A stretch of 64,000 bases of DNA from Candidatus Avimuribaculum pullicola (GTDB lineage: Bacteria; Bacteroidota; Bacteroidia; Bacteroidales; Muribaculaceae). Below are positions 18,499-28,477 of the stretch, in pieces (position 1 is the stretch's first letter; the number at the start of each line of letters is the position of its first letter). Where the stretch lies: NCBI GenBank assembly GCA_018716295.1, contig DVKC01000037.1, positions 1 to 64,000 of the forward strand, given 5' to 3'. The notes beneath the pieces were generated by a model, which ran no database searches, was not told where the DNA came from, and saw nothing but the letters and a program-made list of their open reading frames with translations. The position numbers and the translations under genes were made by a program.

Positions 18499-19149
18499 TT
18501 ATGTCGATAGCACAATGGCTCGAACATTGTCAAAACGGTGGTTGCGCAAGTCGTCGGGTGAAATCAAGAAGTCAAGTACACCCCAGTCCAAGAAGTTGAG
18601 GTGGAAGTCATCGCCTTCGTCAGAGTCGATTTGCAACAATATCTGCCAGTCTTCGTATGGCGGATCCCATGTTTCCCATTCTCGGTGGTTGGGTGGGGCG
18701 AGCAGTGCATGGTCGCTGCCATATTGTTTGTTGCTGTGGGCAAAGTTGATTTTCAGTTCCATGGGGTTGACTTGTTCGTCGTCATCGTCAATCAAGACTA
18801 TTTCTTGGAATGTGTCGTCAACTTCGGGAAAGAACAGCACTTTCACATCGTCGGTGTCGCTTATATAGCCGCTTACGCCAGGGTCGTTGTCGAAATTGCC
18901 CATGTAATAATCTATTTTTGCGAAAAACGACAGTAGCCCCTTATGTGGCAATATGCCCTCGGTGTCGAGTGCGGCAATGTCGGCAAGGTTGATTTGGCAC
19001 ACGAACTCGTAGTGGTATTCTTCGCCATCTTCATCGGTATAGGTAGGGTAGTCTGTTCCATTGGGCAGGTCGGGATTGCCCCAGAATCGAGAACTGCCTG
19101 TCGGCAATTTGTCGGCCGGTTTTGATAAATTTAGATATATTGGTTTCAT
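18499..19149 (-). CDS. DUF1963 (YwqG-like) protein
   Basis: SRFWGNPDLPNGTDYPTYTDEDGEEYHYEFVCQINLADI...LLSFFAKIDYY...DDFHLNFLDWGVLDFLISPDDLRNHRFDNV. Confidence 0.75.
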   Translation of the reverse strand: MKPIYLNLSKPADKLPTGSSRFWGNPDLPNGTDYPTYTDEDGEEYHYEFVCQINLADIAALDTEGILPHKGLLSFFAKIDYYMGNFDNDPGVSGYISDTDDVKVLFFPEVDDTFQEIVLIDDDDEQVNPMELKINFAHSNKQYGSDHALLAPPNHREWETWDPPYEDWQILLQIDSDEGDDFHLNFLDWGVLDFLISPDDLRNHRFDNVRAIVLST

Positions 19150-19832
19150 TAGTCAAACATTACACGTGGGTTCATAATTGCCGGGCTGCGCCATGCAAAC
19201 CCGAATTCTTTTTCAAGCACTTCGGAACGTTCATACCAGAAAGCGTGGCAAAATCCCATTCCGCGCGGATGGTCGGCGAGCCGTTCATATACGATTTTAT
19301 CGGCCTTGTCGATGATTTCTTCCCATCGGGCAGTCCATTCCACTGGGTCGTGCTTGATGTGGCCAGTGGCGGATATTTCGTCCAATTTGCCATTGTCGGC
19401 GAGGGCGATATTGTGGTTTAACTCGTCGATTTCCATTGCTATGTCGTCCGGGTCGTCGTGTTTGTCACATTTATCCCCGTTAAGGTTCTCTAATCGTTGG
19501 GCTACCGACAGGTAAAATTTTAGTAGCTCGACTTTCAGCCGTGGATGTTCATACAGTGTTTTTGCCATTCGCGAGGCGGCCTGGCATAGCAAGTCGAGCA
19601 TGCTGTCATGCTTTTCAAGTGGCCGTGCATAATGCAGGAATTCACGTGTAAGGTCGGCTATTTCCCATTGCCAGTTTTGCTCCCGTATGGCAAGCTCGGC
19701 AGCCAGTACATCGCCGCATGCAACTTCCCAATAGGCGTTGATTTCATCGCTGTCGCCTGTCAACTTGGGAATTTTTGCGGCGCGTGTTCTTGCCGCTTCA
19801 AGTTCTTTTCTGATGTCGATTTCTTGATCCAT
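19149..19832 (-). CDS. hypothetical protein in three-gene cluster
   Basis: 227 aa ORF overlapping the downstream start by 1 nt; no family recognised (YERLADHPRGMGFCHAFWYERSEVLEKEFGFAWRSPAIMNPRVMFD C-terminus). Confidence 0.7.
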   Translation of the reverse strand: MDQEIDIRKELEAARTRAAKIPKLTGDSDEINAYWEVACGDVLAAELAIREQNWQWEIADLTREFLHYARPLEKHDSMLDLLCQAASRMAKTLYEHPRLKVELLKFYLSVAQRLENLNGDKCDKHDDPDDIAMEIDELNHNIALADNGKLDEISATGHIKHDPVEWTARWEEIIDKADKIVYERLADHPRGMGFCHAFWYERSEVLEKEFGFAWRSPAIMNPRVMFD

Positions 19833-19852
19833 ATATGAGAAGTATTAAGATT

Positions 19853-20446
19853 TCATGCGTATGCGTCATATCGGCCATCATCACCGCGGTAATAGTCGGC
19901 GAGCCAGTCTTGAGCATCTTTGCAGCCCAATGATGCGGCGTGTGCCATGTACCGGCTGATTATTTCGAGCGACTCGGGCAGTTGTTCGGCAACCTCGTCG
20001 GCCACGGCTTGTGCCGCTTTTGGGTCGTCGTTCAATGCGTTTTCCCAGTCTTGGTCGTCAACGTAGAAATATTTTGTAGTTTCTTCAAAGTCGTCATATT
20101 CTTCAACTTTCAAGGTATAGGAACGCAAACTGAGTGATAATATCGCTGGCTTCTCGGGGTCACCGATGGCAATGTCGATGCCGTCGGGGTCTTCAATGTC
20201 GAGTGTGAAGATGTTCATGTCGTCGCTATCGGGGTCGTAAGTTACATTTACCCTGACATAGGTTTCTTCGGCAGCCAGTATCACGACCTTGGGCCAAAAG
20301 TTGTCACGGTTGTAATTCCGCCGCAAGCTCAATAGCTCGTCGCCGGCAGAAAGTTCCTCGCGTTGATAATTGGTGGTAACAACGCCGCCACCGTAAACGT
20401 GCCATCCCATGCTGAGCATGTCCCATATACGTGTAGTCTTAGCCAT
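19853..20446 (-). CDS. hypothetical acidic protein in three-gene cluster, possible Sel1-like C-terminus
   Basis: 197 aa ORF rich in D/E; C-terminal SRYMAHAASLGCKDAQDWLADYYRGD resembles one Sel1-like repeat. Confidence 0.65.
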   Translation of the reverse strand: MAKTTRIWDMLSMGWHVYGGGVVTTNYQREELSAGDELLSLRRNYNRDNFWPKVVILAAEETYVRVNVTYDPDSDDMNIFTLDIEDPDGIDIAIGDPEKPAILSLSLRSYTLKVEEYDDFEETTKYFYVDDQDWENALNDDPKAAQAVADEVAEQLPESLEIISRYMAHAASLGCKDAQDWLADYYRGDDGRYDAYA

Positions 20447-20538
20447 GATTCTTTATTTGTTGTTAATAGAGGATTTTAGAATTGGTTTTAAGGCAATATT
20501 GCAATTTAATGTCTTGGTTTCACGACTCGATTATGTCA

Positions 20539-20569
20539 CAAATATAGCGAAATGATTTGCAATCTCAAA
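20539..20569 (-). promoter_or_regulatory. Bacteroidetes-type promoter driving the three-gene cluster
   Basis: Minus strand TTTG (20566-20569), 19 bp spacer, TATATTTG (20539-20546). Confidence 0.7.
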
Positions 20570-20682
20570 ATTCAAGCATATTAAATGTCCTTGCTGCCCA
20601 TAAAAAAATACGTGTGCGTCCCTACATTGTGGGTGTTTATGGCAATGCCTGTCGAGTTACGTGCCAGTATTGGTGATATATG

Positions 20683-20718
20683 AAAAAGGATGCCATAGGC
20701 TCGCGCCCGGGCATCCTT
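20683..20718 (-). terminator. Terminator after lpxA-like gene (minus strand)
   Basis: AAGGATGCC...GGCATCCTT stem; minus-strand T-tract TTTTTCA. Confidence 0.6.
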
Positions 20719-20774
20719 CTGCATTTATACGTAACAATAAAAATCAGTGTAGATGTTTTTGTGTGTATTGTGTG

Positions 20775-21569
20775 TTAGTCGAGTACATCTTCGTGGCTTG
20801 GCACTGCGACAATGCGCAATTCGTGATGGCGGATAAAGTCGGTGATTTTGTCGCGTTCTACCGACGGTTTCACGTCGTTTTCTATGCGCCGCAATGCGTT
20901 GAACACCGATGTGTTGCATTGGTAAACGTGCCTGTAGGCCTTGGCAACGTCATCGATGATTTCGTCGGAGAACCCTTTGGCTCGCATGATGTAGGCGTTA
21001 ACGCCATAATAGCTGATGGGGTTGTGCGCCATGATGACGAAGGGTGGTACATTGCCATTCACACGGCAGCCGCTCTTTATCATGGCCCATTCGCCCACTT
21101 CGCTGCCAGGGTGCAGCATCACCGACGAGCCAAGAATGACACATGTGCCAACTTTGCTGTCGTATGATATGTTGCTACCATTGCCGACAATCACATTGTC
21201 GCTGATCTGGGCATCGTGCATGATGTGCGACTCGGCCATGATGAATACGTCGTTGCCTATGCGTGTGGCACTGCCATCGTATATGCCACGATTGATGATG
21301 GTGTGTTCGCGCACACGGCAGTTATTGCCGATGACCACAAACGATGGTTCGCCTTTCCAGCGCAGGTCTTGTGGCTCTGCGCCGATGATGGCACCATTGT
21401 AGATTTTGCAGTTGTTGCCAATGCGAGTGCCGTTGAGGATGCTCACAAAGGGGTAAATGGTGCAGTTGTCGCCAATCTCGACATTCTTGCTGATGAACGA
21501 GAATGGGTGGATAGTTACGTTTTTCCCTAATTTAGCTTCGGGATCAACGTGTGCTAATGGACTAATCAT
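20775..21569 (-). CDS. acyl-ACP--UDP-N-acetylglucosamine O-acyltransferase (LpxA family)
   Basis: Hexapeptide repeats; AEPQDLRWKGEPSFVVIGNNCRVREHTIINRG and ESHIMHDAQ near the expected catalytic His; 264 aa. Confidence 0.85.
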   Translation of the reverse strand: MISPLAHVDPEAKLGKNVTIHPFSFISKNVEIGDNCTIYPFVSILNGTRIGNNCKIYNGAIIGAEPQDLRWKGEPSFVVIGNNCRVREHTIINRGIYDGSATRIGNDVFIMAESHIMHDAQISDNVIVGNGSNISYDSKVGTCVILGSSVMLHPGSEVGEWAMIKSGCRVNGNVPPFVIMAHNPISYYGVNAYIMRAKGFSDEIIDDVAKAYRHVYQCNTSVFNALRRIENDVKPSVERDKITDFIRHHELRIVAVPSHEDVLD

Positions 21570-21603
21570 GGTTAATGAAATTTAAATTGTTGTCAAGTGT
21601 GTG

Positions 21604-22989
21604 TTAACGTCCGCCACCCAACGATTGGTAAAGGTTGATGGCTGCCTGATTGATGGTCAGGTCGGTGTTCAGCAGCGAAACTTGGCTGTTGAGCAGCGAT
21701 TGCTGAGCCGTCAATACTTCAAGGTAAGTGGTAGTGCTCAATTGCAACAAGTCTTGGTTGTATTCCACGGCTTTTTGCAATTTTTCCACTTGCAGTGCTA
21801 TGTTTTGTCGCATTTCTTGCGATTTTTCCATTGTCACCAATGCATTGCTCACTTCGGCCGAGGCGTTAAGTACGGCACTCTCAAACGTGTTCAATGCTTG
21901 TTGCTGTGCAGCCTTGGCGGCTTTGAGCGAAGCAATGTTTTGTCCGCTGTTGAACAATGGCAGTGTCAACTGTCCAGCCAGGTTGATAAACCAGCGGGCG
22001 GGGTCGAGGATGGTGCTTCCCATGAGTGTGCCATAGCCGCCGTTTGCCGACAGCGTGATGTTGGGATAGAATGCCGTGCGGGCAAGGTTGGTTGCATAGT
22101 AGGCGGCTGCAAACTGGTATTCGGCGGCACGCACGTCGGGACGTGCTGCGAGGTAGCTCATCGGTACGCCATATTCCAGCTTGGCTGGCAATACTATCAT
22201 CGACTCGGTGTTGATTTCCCATGTTTGCGGCTCCACGTTGAGCAGTAGCGACATGGTATTGTTCAACTCGTTGATGGCCATTTCTACTTGTGGAATTGCC
22301 GACAAGACGCTGTAATAGTTGGCTTCGCTTTGCACGATTGCCACTTCGTTGTAACGGCCGGCTTCTTTCATGTCGCGCATCACTTGCACGGTTTGTTTCC
22401 ACAGCTCGGCAGTTTCGCGGTATAGCACAAGTTGCTTGTTGTATGAAACCAACGAGTAGTAGCAGTTGGCTACCGCACCGATGATTTGTGAACGGGTGGC
22501 TTGTTCGTAAGCCTCGGTTTGCTTCAAGTTAACTTGGGCTTGGCGTTTGCTATTAAGCTTTTGCCCGAAGATATCGATTTCCCAGCTTACTGACAATGGC
22601 AACTGGTATCCCCAGTCGAGGTCGTTGACTTTGAATATCTTGGAACCCGAGCCATTGGGGGCGAAAGTAATCGACGGCAGGTAGGAGAGGCGTGCGCCGA
22701 GCAATTGTGCATGGGCTATGTCAACGTTCAGCTTGGCATTCTGCAAGTCAACGTTGTTGTCCAATGCCATTGTGATGAGTGCTTGCAACTGCGGGTCGGT
22801 GAAGATTTCGTCCCACTGCAAGTTGCCAAGTGCCGACGAGTCAACAGGTTGTTCAAGGGCTTCCTTGTACTTCATTGATTGAGTGCTGTCGTCGGGCAAG
22901 TCATATTTCTTGTAGATGTGGCAGCTGCCCATCACTGTGGCAAAAACCACAGTGACGAGAAGCAACCGTATATTTCGTAATATATTCAT
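21604..22989 (-). CDS. TolC/NodT-family outer membrane efflux protein
   Basis: OEP repeats and lipoprotein-like N-terminus (VMGSCHIYKKYDLP); downstream of the RND pump gene. Confidence 0.9.
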   Translation of the reverse strand: MNILRNIRLLLVTVVFATVMGSCHIYKKYDLPDDSTQSMKYKEALEQPVDSSALGNLQWDEIFTDPQLQALITMALDNNVDLQNAKLNVDIAHAQLLGARLSYLPSITFAPNGSGSKIFKVNDLDWGYQLPLSVSWEIDIFGQKLNSKRQAQVNLKQTEAYEQATRSQIIGAVANCYYSLVSYNKQLVLYRETAELWKQTVQVMRDMKEAGRYNEVAIVQSEANYYSVLSAIPQVEMAINELNNTMSLLLNVEPQTWEINTESMIVLPAKLEYGVPMSYLAARPDVRAAEYQFAAAYYATNLARTAFYPNITLSANGGYGTLMGSTILDPARWFINLAGQLTLPLFNSGQNIASLKAAKAAQQQALNTFESAVLNASAEVSNALVTMEKSQEMRQNIALQVEKLQKAVEYNQDLLQLSTTTYLEVLTAQQSLLNSQVSLLNTDLTINQAAINLYQSLGGGR

Positions 22990-23007
22990 ATCCGATTAAA
23001 TGAGTTG

Positions 23008-26000
23008 TTAGATTGAAAATTGTTCGAGTTCGTTCTTCATGCCCGAGTTGTCGGTGTCTTTCCACTTGATTGGCGAGAACTTCTCTTGGAGTGCCTGGCA
23101 CATCACAAACAAGCATGGAACGATGAGCAGCTGGAATATCATACCGATCAACATACCACCCACGGCACCTGTACCGAGTGCGCGGTTACCGTTGGCACCA
23201 ACGCCCGAGGCAAACATCAACGGCAACAGACCGATGATAAGTGCCAACGATGTCATCAAGATAGGACGCAGACGAGCCGATGCTCCGGATACTGCCGACC
23301 CGATGATTGACATACCTGTCATGCGGCGTTCGAGTGCGTACTGAACGATAAGGATGGCGTTCTTGGCAAGAAGACCGATAAGCATGATGAGCGCAATCTT
23401 GAGGTAGATGTTGTTGTCGATGCCGAACATACGTGCGAAGACGAATGTACCGAACAGACCGAACGGAATTGACAGGATTACCGACAGCGGCAAGATGTAA
23501 CTTTCATACTGGGCACTCAAGATGAGGTAAACGAATACCAAGCAGAGCAAGAAGATGAGAGCCGTTGCCGAGCTTGATGTGCTTGCTTCCTCGCGTGTAA
23601 GACCCGAGAACTCGTAGTCGTAGCCTTGCGGCAACACCTGTGCGGCAACTTCACGGATTGCCTCGATGGCTTGACCCGAAGAGTAGCCGGCGTTTGGCGT
23701 ACCAGTTACCGACATTGATGTGTACATATTGAAGCGGTTGATAACGTCGGGACCGTAAACGCGCGACAGTGTGATGAAGTCGCTGATTGGTGCCATACCT
23801 GACGAGGTGCGCACTTTCACATTTTTCAGTGTTTCGGGCGATACGCGTGATTCGGGTGCAGCTTGCATCATTACACGATAGAGCTTACCGAAACGGTTGA
23901 AGTTGCTTATGTACATACTACCGTAGTAGCCTTGTAGTACGGTCAGTACATTCGATGGCGAGATACCTGCGCGTTTGGCTTTTGCCACGTCAACGTCAAC
24001 GAGGTATTGAGGATATGTCGGGTTGAATGCCGAGTATGCCATCTGTATTTCGGGACGTTGGTTGAGGGCGGCAAGGAATTGCTGTTGAATGCTGAAGAAC
24101 TTGTTCAAGTCGCCACCAGTCTTGTCTTGCAATTGTACTTCAAAACCGCTCGATACCGAGTAACCCGAAATCATAGGAGGTGCAAAGAACATGATTGTTC
24201 CATCTTTTATCTTCATGGCGGTTGCACCATAAAGTTTCTTGATGGTGTTTGAAACGCTTTCGTCGTCGGTACGCTCTTCCCAGTTTTTCATCTTGATGAT
24301 GACCGAACCGTAGCTGCTACCTTGACCTGCGATGAAGTTGTAACCCTGGATTACAGTACGCATGCTGACGCCTGGCATTTGCGCGATAATTGCGTCGAGG
24401 CTGTCGAGCACTTCTTGAGTGCGCTCTTGCGATGTTGCAGGAGGCATTGACACGACACCCATTATGGTTCCTGTATCTTCATCGGGCACAAGACTGTTAG
24501 GTGTGGTTGACATGAGCCAAACGAGTACGCCGACAGATGCTGCCACAATAGCTCCCGACACCCATTTAGCTTTGATGAAGAAGCGTACTGCGCCAGAATA
24601 TTTCTTGAGCACAACATTGTAGCCTGCGTTGAAACCTGCATGGAAACGGTCGATGAACGACATTTTCTTCTCTTTGCCTTCTTGGTGAGGCTTCAGGAAC
24701 AGTGCGCAAAGTGCCGGAGAAAGAGTCAATGCGTTGATAGCCGAGATACCGATGGCGGCAGCCATGGTCAAACCAAACTGGCGGTAGAATACACCCGAGG
24801 TACCAGGCATGAACGACACTGGGATAAACACAAGCATCATCACAAGTGTGATTGACACGATGGCGCTACCGATTTCACCCATTGCATCGATTGATGCTTG
24901 TCGCGGTGAATGGTAGCCTTCATCGAGTTTGGCATGGACTGCTTCGACGACCACAATGGCGTCGTCCACCACAATGGCAATCGCAAGTACGAGAGCCGAG
25001 AGGGTGAGGAGGTTGAGCGAGAACCCGATGAGGTAAATGACGAAGAATGAACCGACGAGAGCCACAGGAATGGCAATGATGGGCACAAGTGTCGAGCGGA
25101 AGTCTTGCAGGAAGACATAAACCACGATTGCTACAAGGATGAATGCCTCGATAAGGGTCTTGATAACTTCGTTGATTGAGGCATCAAGGAACTCGTTGGT
25201 GTTCATCGGCACATCGAAGCGCAAGCCTTCAGGCAGTGATTCCTTGGCATTGTCGATTACACCGAGCACGTTGTTGATAACCTCTGATGCATTGGAGCCG
25301 GCCGACTGGAACACGATACAAGTCACACCGGTGTGACCGTTTACACGGTTGGCAAATCCATAGTCAAGACGTCCGAGTTCGAGGTCGGCAACATCTTTGA
25401 GGTATAATATATTGCCGTTGTTGTCGGCTCGTATTATGATGTCGCCAAATTCTTCGGCAGTCACCAAACGGCCTTTGTAGCGCATTACGTATTGGAAACT
25501 TTGGTTTCCTTGTTCGCCGAATTGGCCAGGAGCGGCTTCGATGTTCTGTTCGGCAAGTACGGCTGATATGTCGCTTGGCTCAAGGTTATATTGGGCCATT
25601 ACGTCGGGCTTGAGCCATATACGCATCGAATAGTCCGACGACAATGCAAATGCTTCACCTACACCGGCAACACGCTTGATTTCAGGCAAAACGTTGATTG
25701 ACATGTAATTTTCGATAAATTCCACGTCATAGCGTTCGTCGGGAGATGACAGCGTTACGCCGATAAGCATTGAGCTTTGCCGCTTGCGAGTGATCACACC
25801 CACACGTGTAACTTCGGCAGGCAACTGCGACTGTGCTTGTGCCACACGGTTCTGCACGTCAACGGCGGCCATGTCGGGGTCGTATCCTTCCTTGAAGTAT
25901 ATGGTGATGGTGGCACTACCAGTGTTGGTGGCCGATGATGTCATGTAGGTCATGTTGAGCGCACCGTTGATTTGGTCTTCAAGAGGCGCGATCACCGAGT

Positions 26001-26178
26001 TAAGCACAGTTTGTGCGTTGGCACCTGTGTAAGATGTTGACACCGAGATTGTAGGCGGCGCGATGTTGGGGTACTGCTCCAGTGGGAGGGCAGCAAGCCC
26101 GATGCCACCGAGTATAACGATGAATACCGATATTACGGTGGACAGAACAGGTCGTTTTATAAATGTACTTAAATTCAT
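23008..26178 (-). CDS. HAE1-family RND efflux transporter permease
   Basis: 1056 aa AcrB-like: FIKRPVLSTVISVFIVILGGIGLAALPLEQYPNIAPPTISVSTSYTGANAQTV. Confidence 0.95.
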   Translation of the reverse strand: MNLSTFIKRPVLSTVISVFIVILGGIGLAALPLEQYPNIAPPTISVSTSYTGANAQTVLNSVIAPLEDQINGALNMTYMTSSATNTGSATITIYFKEGYDPDMAAVDVQNRVAQAQSQLPAEVTRVGVITRKRQSSMLIGVTLSSPDERYDVEFIENYMSINVLPEIKRVAGVGEAFALSSDYSMRIWLKPDVMAQYNLEPSDISAVLAEQNIEAAPGQFGEQGNQSFQYVMRYKGRLVTAEEFGDIIIRADNNGNILYLKDVADLELGRLDYGFANRVNGHTGVTCIVFQSAGSNASEVINNVLGVIDNAKESLPEGLRFDVPMNTNEFLDASINEVIKTLIEAFILVAIVVYVFLQDFRSTLVPIIAIPVALVGSFFVIYLIGFSLNLLTLSALVLAIAIVVDDAIVVVEAVHAKLDEGYHSPRQASIDAMGEIGSAIVSITLVMMLVFIPVSFMPGTSGVFYRQFGLTMAAAIGISAINALTLSPALCALFLKPHQEGKEKKMSFIDRFHAGFNAGYNVVLKKYSGAVRFFIKAKWVSGAIVAASVGVLVWLMSTTPNSLVPDEDTGTIMGVVSMPPATSQERTQEVLDSLDAIIAQMPGVSMRTVIQGYNFIAGQGSSYGSVIIKMKNWEERTDDESVSNTIKKLYGATAMKIKDGTIMFFAPPMISGYSVSSGFEVQLQDKTGGDLNKFFSIQQQFLAALNQRPEIQMAYSAFNPTYPQYLVDVDVAKAKRAGISPSNVLTVLQGYYGSMYISNFNRFGKLYRVMMQAAPESRVSPETLKNVKVRTSSGMAPISDFITLSRVYGPDVINRFNMYTSMSVTGTPNAGYSSGQAIEAIREVAAQVLPQGYDYEFSGLTREEASTSSSATALIFLLCLVFVYLILSAQYESYILPLSVILSIPFGLFGTFVFARMFGIDNNIYLKIALIMLIGLLAKNAILIVQYALERRMTGMSIIGSAVSGASARLRPILMTSLALIIGLLPLMFASGVGANGNRALGTGAVGGMLIGMIFQLLIVPCLFVMCQALQEKFSPIKWKDTDNSGMKNELEQFSI

Positions 26179-26223
26179 TTCTCGATAATTAGTTAGGTTA
26201 AACTATCCTGTATAGGGACATGA

Positions 26224-27384
26224 TTATTGTTGTGCTGCTGGGGCTGCTGCGTTGCGTGGAGCAATGAGAGTGCCGGCACGAACCGAAGTACCTACGCCCT
26301 CGGTAACAATCACGTCGCCAACTTTCAATCCCGAAGTAACGATGTAGGATTGTCCGTTGTTGACGGGCGAAACTGTGATATTGGTCGAAACGGCCTTGCT
26401 TGAGTCGTTTACAAGATATACGTATATGCGGTCTTGGATTTCGTAAGTAGCCTTTTGCGGGATTATCAGCAAGTTGTTCGACGGCTGGGGAACGAGTATC
26501 TGTCCTGTCAATCCACTACGAAGCATGCTGTTGGTATTCTTGAACAATGCACGAACCGATGCTGTGCCAGTCGAGTTGTCGAGTACGCCCGAAACGGTCG
26601 AAACCTTGCCAGGCAGAGGGTAGCGGGTACCATTGGAGAGTTCAAAATATACTTCTGGCATTTCCTTGATAGCCTGGTTGATTGTCTGGCTGCCATTGTC
26701 GCTCATGTTGATGATGTCTTTCTCGTTGAGCGAGAAGTAGGCATATACTTCCGAGATATCAGAAACTGTTGTCAGTGCTTGTGCCGACGACGGGCTTGCA
26801 AGCGAACCTTCACGGTTGGGGATAGTGCCCACAACGCCATCTGAAGGAGCTACCACCTCGGTATATTCGAGGTTGCGCTGTGCGTTTACAAGGCTTGCTC
26901 GTGCTTGGTTGAGGCTTGCTTCGGCCGAGCGCAGGTTCAGCACGGCAGTTTCATATTCATAGTCGCTGATGATGTTCTTATTGTGCAGCTTCTTTTGGTT
27001 TTCTTCTGTGAGGCGTGCGGTTGCCACTTGGCTTTCGGCTGCGGCTACAGCGGCTTCGGCCGAGCGCACGGCTGCTTCATATTGTACTTGGTCGATAGTG
27101 AACAGCAATTGACCTTTTTTTACTGCTTGTCCTTCGTCAACGTGGACTTTTGTGATGAATCCCGAAACTTGCGGGCGTATTTCAATGTCGGTTTTGCCTT
27201 TTATTGTTGCAGGATAGCTCTCATATAGAGTCATGCTGTCGAGAGCCACGGTGAAAGTCTCAACTTGCGTCGGCATCGCGCCTTGCTGTTGGCTGTCGCC
27301 GCCACAAGAGGTCAAAAAACCTGTTATCGCCACAAAGAAAGCGCACGGCTTGACGAGCGATAAAAACATCTCTTTTCTTGTCAT
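26224..27384 (-). CDS. RND efflux periplasmic adaptor (AcrA-like membrane fusion protein)
   Basis: EIRPQVSGFITKVHVDEGQAVKKGQLLFTIDQ and DGVVGTIPNREGSLASPSS motifs; lipoprotein-like signal. Confidence 0.93.
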   Translation of the reverse strand: MTRKEMFLSLVKPCAFFVAITGFLTSCGGDSQQQGAMPTQVETFTVALDSMTLYESYPATIKGKTDIEIRPQVSGFITKVHVDEGQAVKKGQLLFTIDQVQYEAAVRSAEAAVAAAESQVATARLTEENQKKLHNKNIISDYEYETAVLNLRSAEASLNQARASLVNAQRNLEYTEVVAPSDGVVGTIPNREGSLASPSSAQALTTVSDISEVYAYFSLNEKDIINMSDNGSQTINQAIKEMPEVYFELSNGTRYPLPGKVSTVSGVLDNSTGTASVRALFKNTNSMLRSGLTGQILVPQPSNNLLIIPQKATYEIQDRIYVYLVNDSSKAVSTNITVSPVNNGQSYIVTSGLKVGDVIVTEGVGTSVRAGTLIAPRNAAAPAAQQ

Positions 27385-27474
27385 AATGAATTTGATTTTA
27401 ATTTTATTGTTATAATAATGCTATGTTTTGTTTTTTTGTCGTATATGTTGTTTATAGACCGTATTATCACATTA

Positions 27475-27501
27475 CATCAATGAAATTTTGATGCAAAATT
27501 A
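27475..27501 (-). promoter_or_regulatory. -7 box and overlapping inverted repeat upstream of RND operon
   Basis: CATCAA-N7-TTGATG (27475-27493) next to minus-strand TAATTTTG (27494-27501). Confidence 0.4.
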
Positions 27502-27592
27502 CTAATTATGGTTGGTGTATTTTGTACTATTTACGCCGAATGTTGGTAAAAATCGCCATTACCATATTAAAAAACATGAATATAAAGCAATA

Positions 27593-28477
27593 TTAACAGT
27601 GTGGCGTATTTTGGTGCAACAAGTTGTCGGCAGCTTGGCGCACTTGTTCCATAAGCCAGCGAGGCGTGGAAGTGGCTCCGCAGATGCCTATTTTTTCTTT
27701 CCCATTGAGCCATGACGGGTCGATCTCGTCGGGCGACGAGATTTGGTAGGAGCTGGGATTGGCTCGGCGGCATTCTTCATAAAGTACTTTCCCGTTGCTG
27801 CTTTTGTTGCCGCATACAAACAGTATAATGTCGTGTGAGCGAGCAAACTCGCGTATGCATGGCATTCGATTGGCCACTTGCCGGCAGATGGTGTCGAAAT
27901 ATTCAAATCCTGCCTGTCGCCGACGGGAAATTTCATCGACCATTGCGGCGAAGCCCTGTAGCGACTTGGTGGTTTGTGAATATAAGTATATGTCGCGTGT
28001 GAAGTCGATTTTGTCGAGTTCGTCAAGGCTTTCGACCACTATGGCTTCGCCATTGGTCTGCCCAACAAGTCCGTTCACCTCGGCATGTCCTTTTTTGCCA
28101 TATATCACTATTTGCGGGTGCGACCCGTCGGGCAGCACCTCGTGGTATCGGGCATTGATGCGGCGTTGCAGCTGTAGTACCACCGGGCATGTGGCATCGA
28201 TGATGTTGATGCCGTTTCGGGCGGCTGTGCGGTATGTTTCGGGCGGCTCGCCATGGGCACGTAGCAGCACTGTCACGTTGTGCAGGTTGAGCAGGTCGTC
28301 GTGGGTGATTGTTTGCAACCCCTTTGATTCGAGGCGTTCCACTTCGTTGGAATTGTGCACGATGTCGCCCAGGCAGTATAATTTGCCCGACTTCTCCAGT
28401 TCTTCCTCGGCTTTGCGTATGGCAGTCACTACGCCGAAGCAGAATCCCGAGCCGTTGTCGATTTCAATTGTTGCCAT
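27593..28477 (-). CDS. ispH: 4-hydroxy-3-methylbut-2-enyl diphosphate reductase
   Basis: [55 protein letters not shown]. Confidence 0.94.
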   Translation of the reverse strand: MATIEIDNGSGFCFGVVTAIRKAEEELEKSGKLYCLGDIVHNSNEVERLESKGLQTITHDDLLNLHNVTVLLRAHGEPPETYRTAARNGINIIDATCPVVLQLQRRINARYHEVLPDGSHPQIVIYGKKGHAEVNGLVGQTNGEAIVVESLDELDKIDFTRDIYLYSQTTKSLQGFAAMVDEISRRRQAGFEYFDTICRQVANRMPCIREFARSHDIILFVCGNKSSNGKVLYEECRRANPSSYQISSPDEIDPSWLNGKEKIGICGATSTPRWLMEQVRQAADNLLHQNTPHC

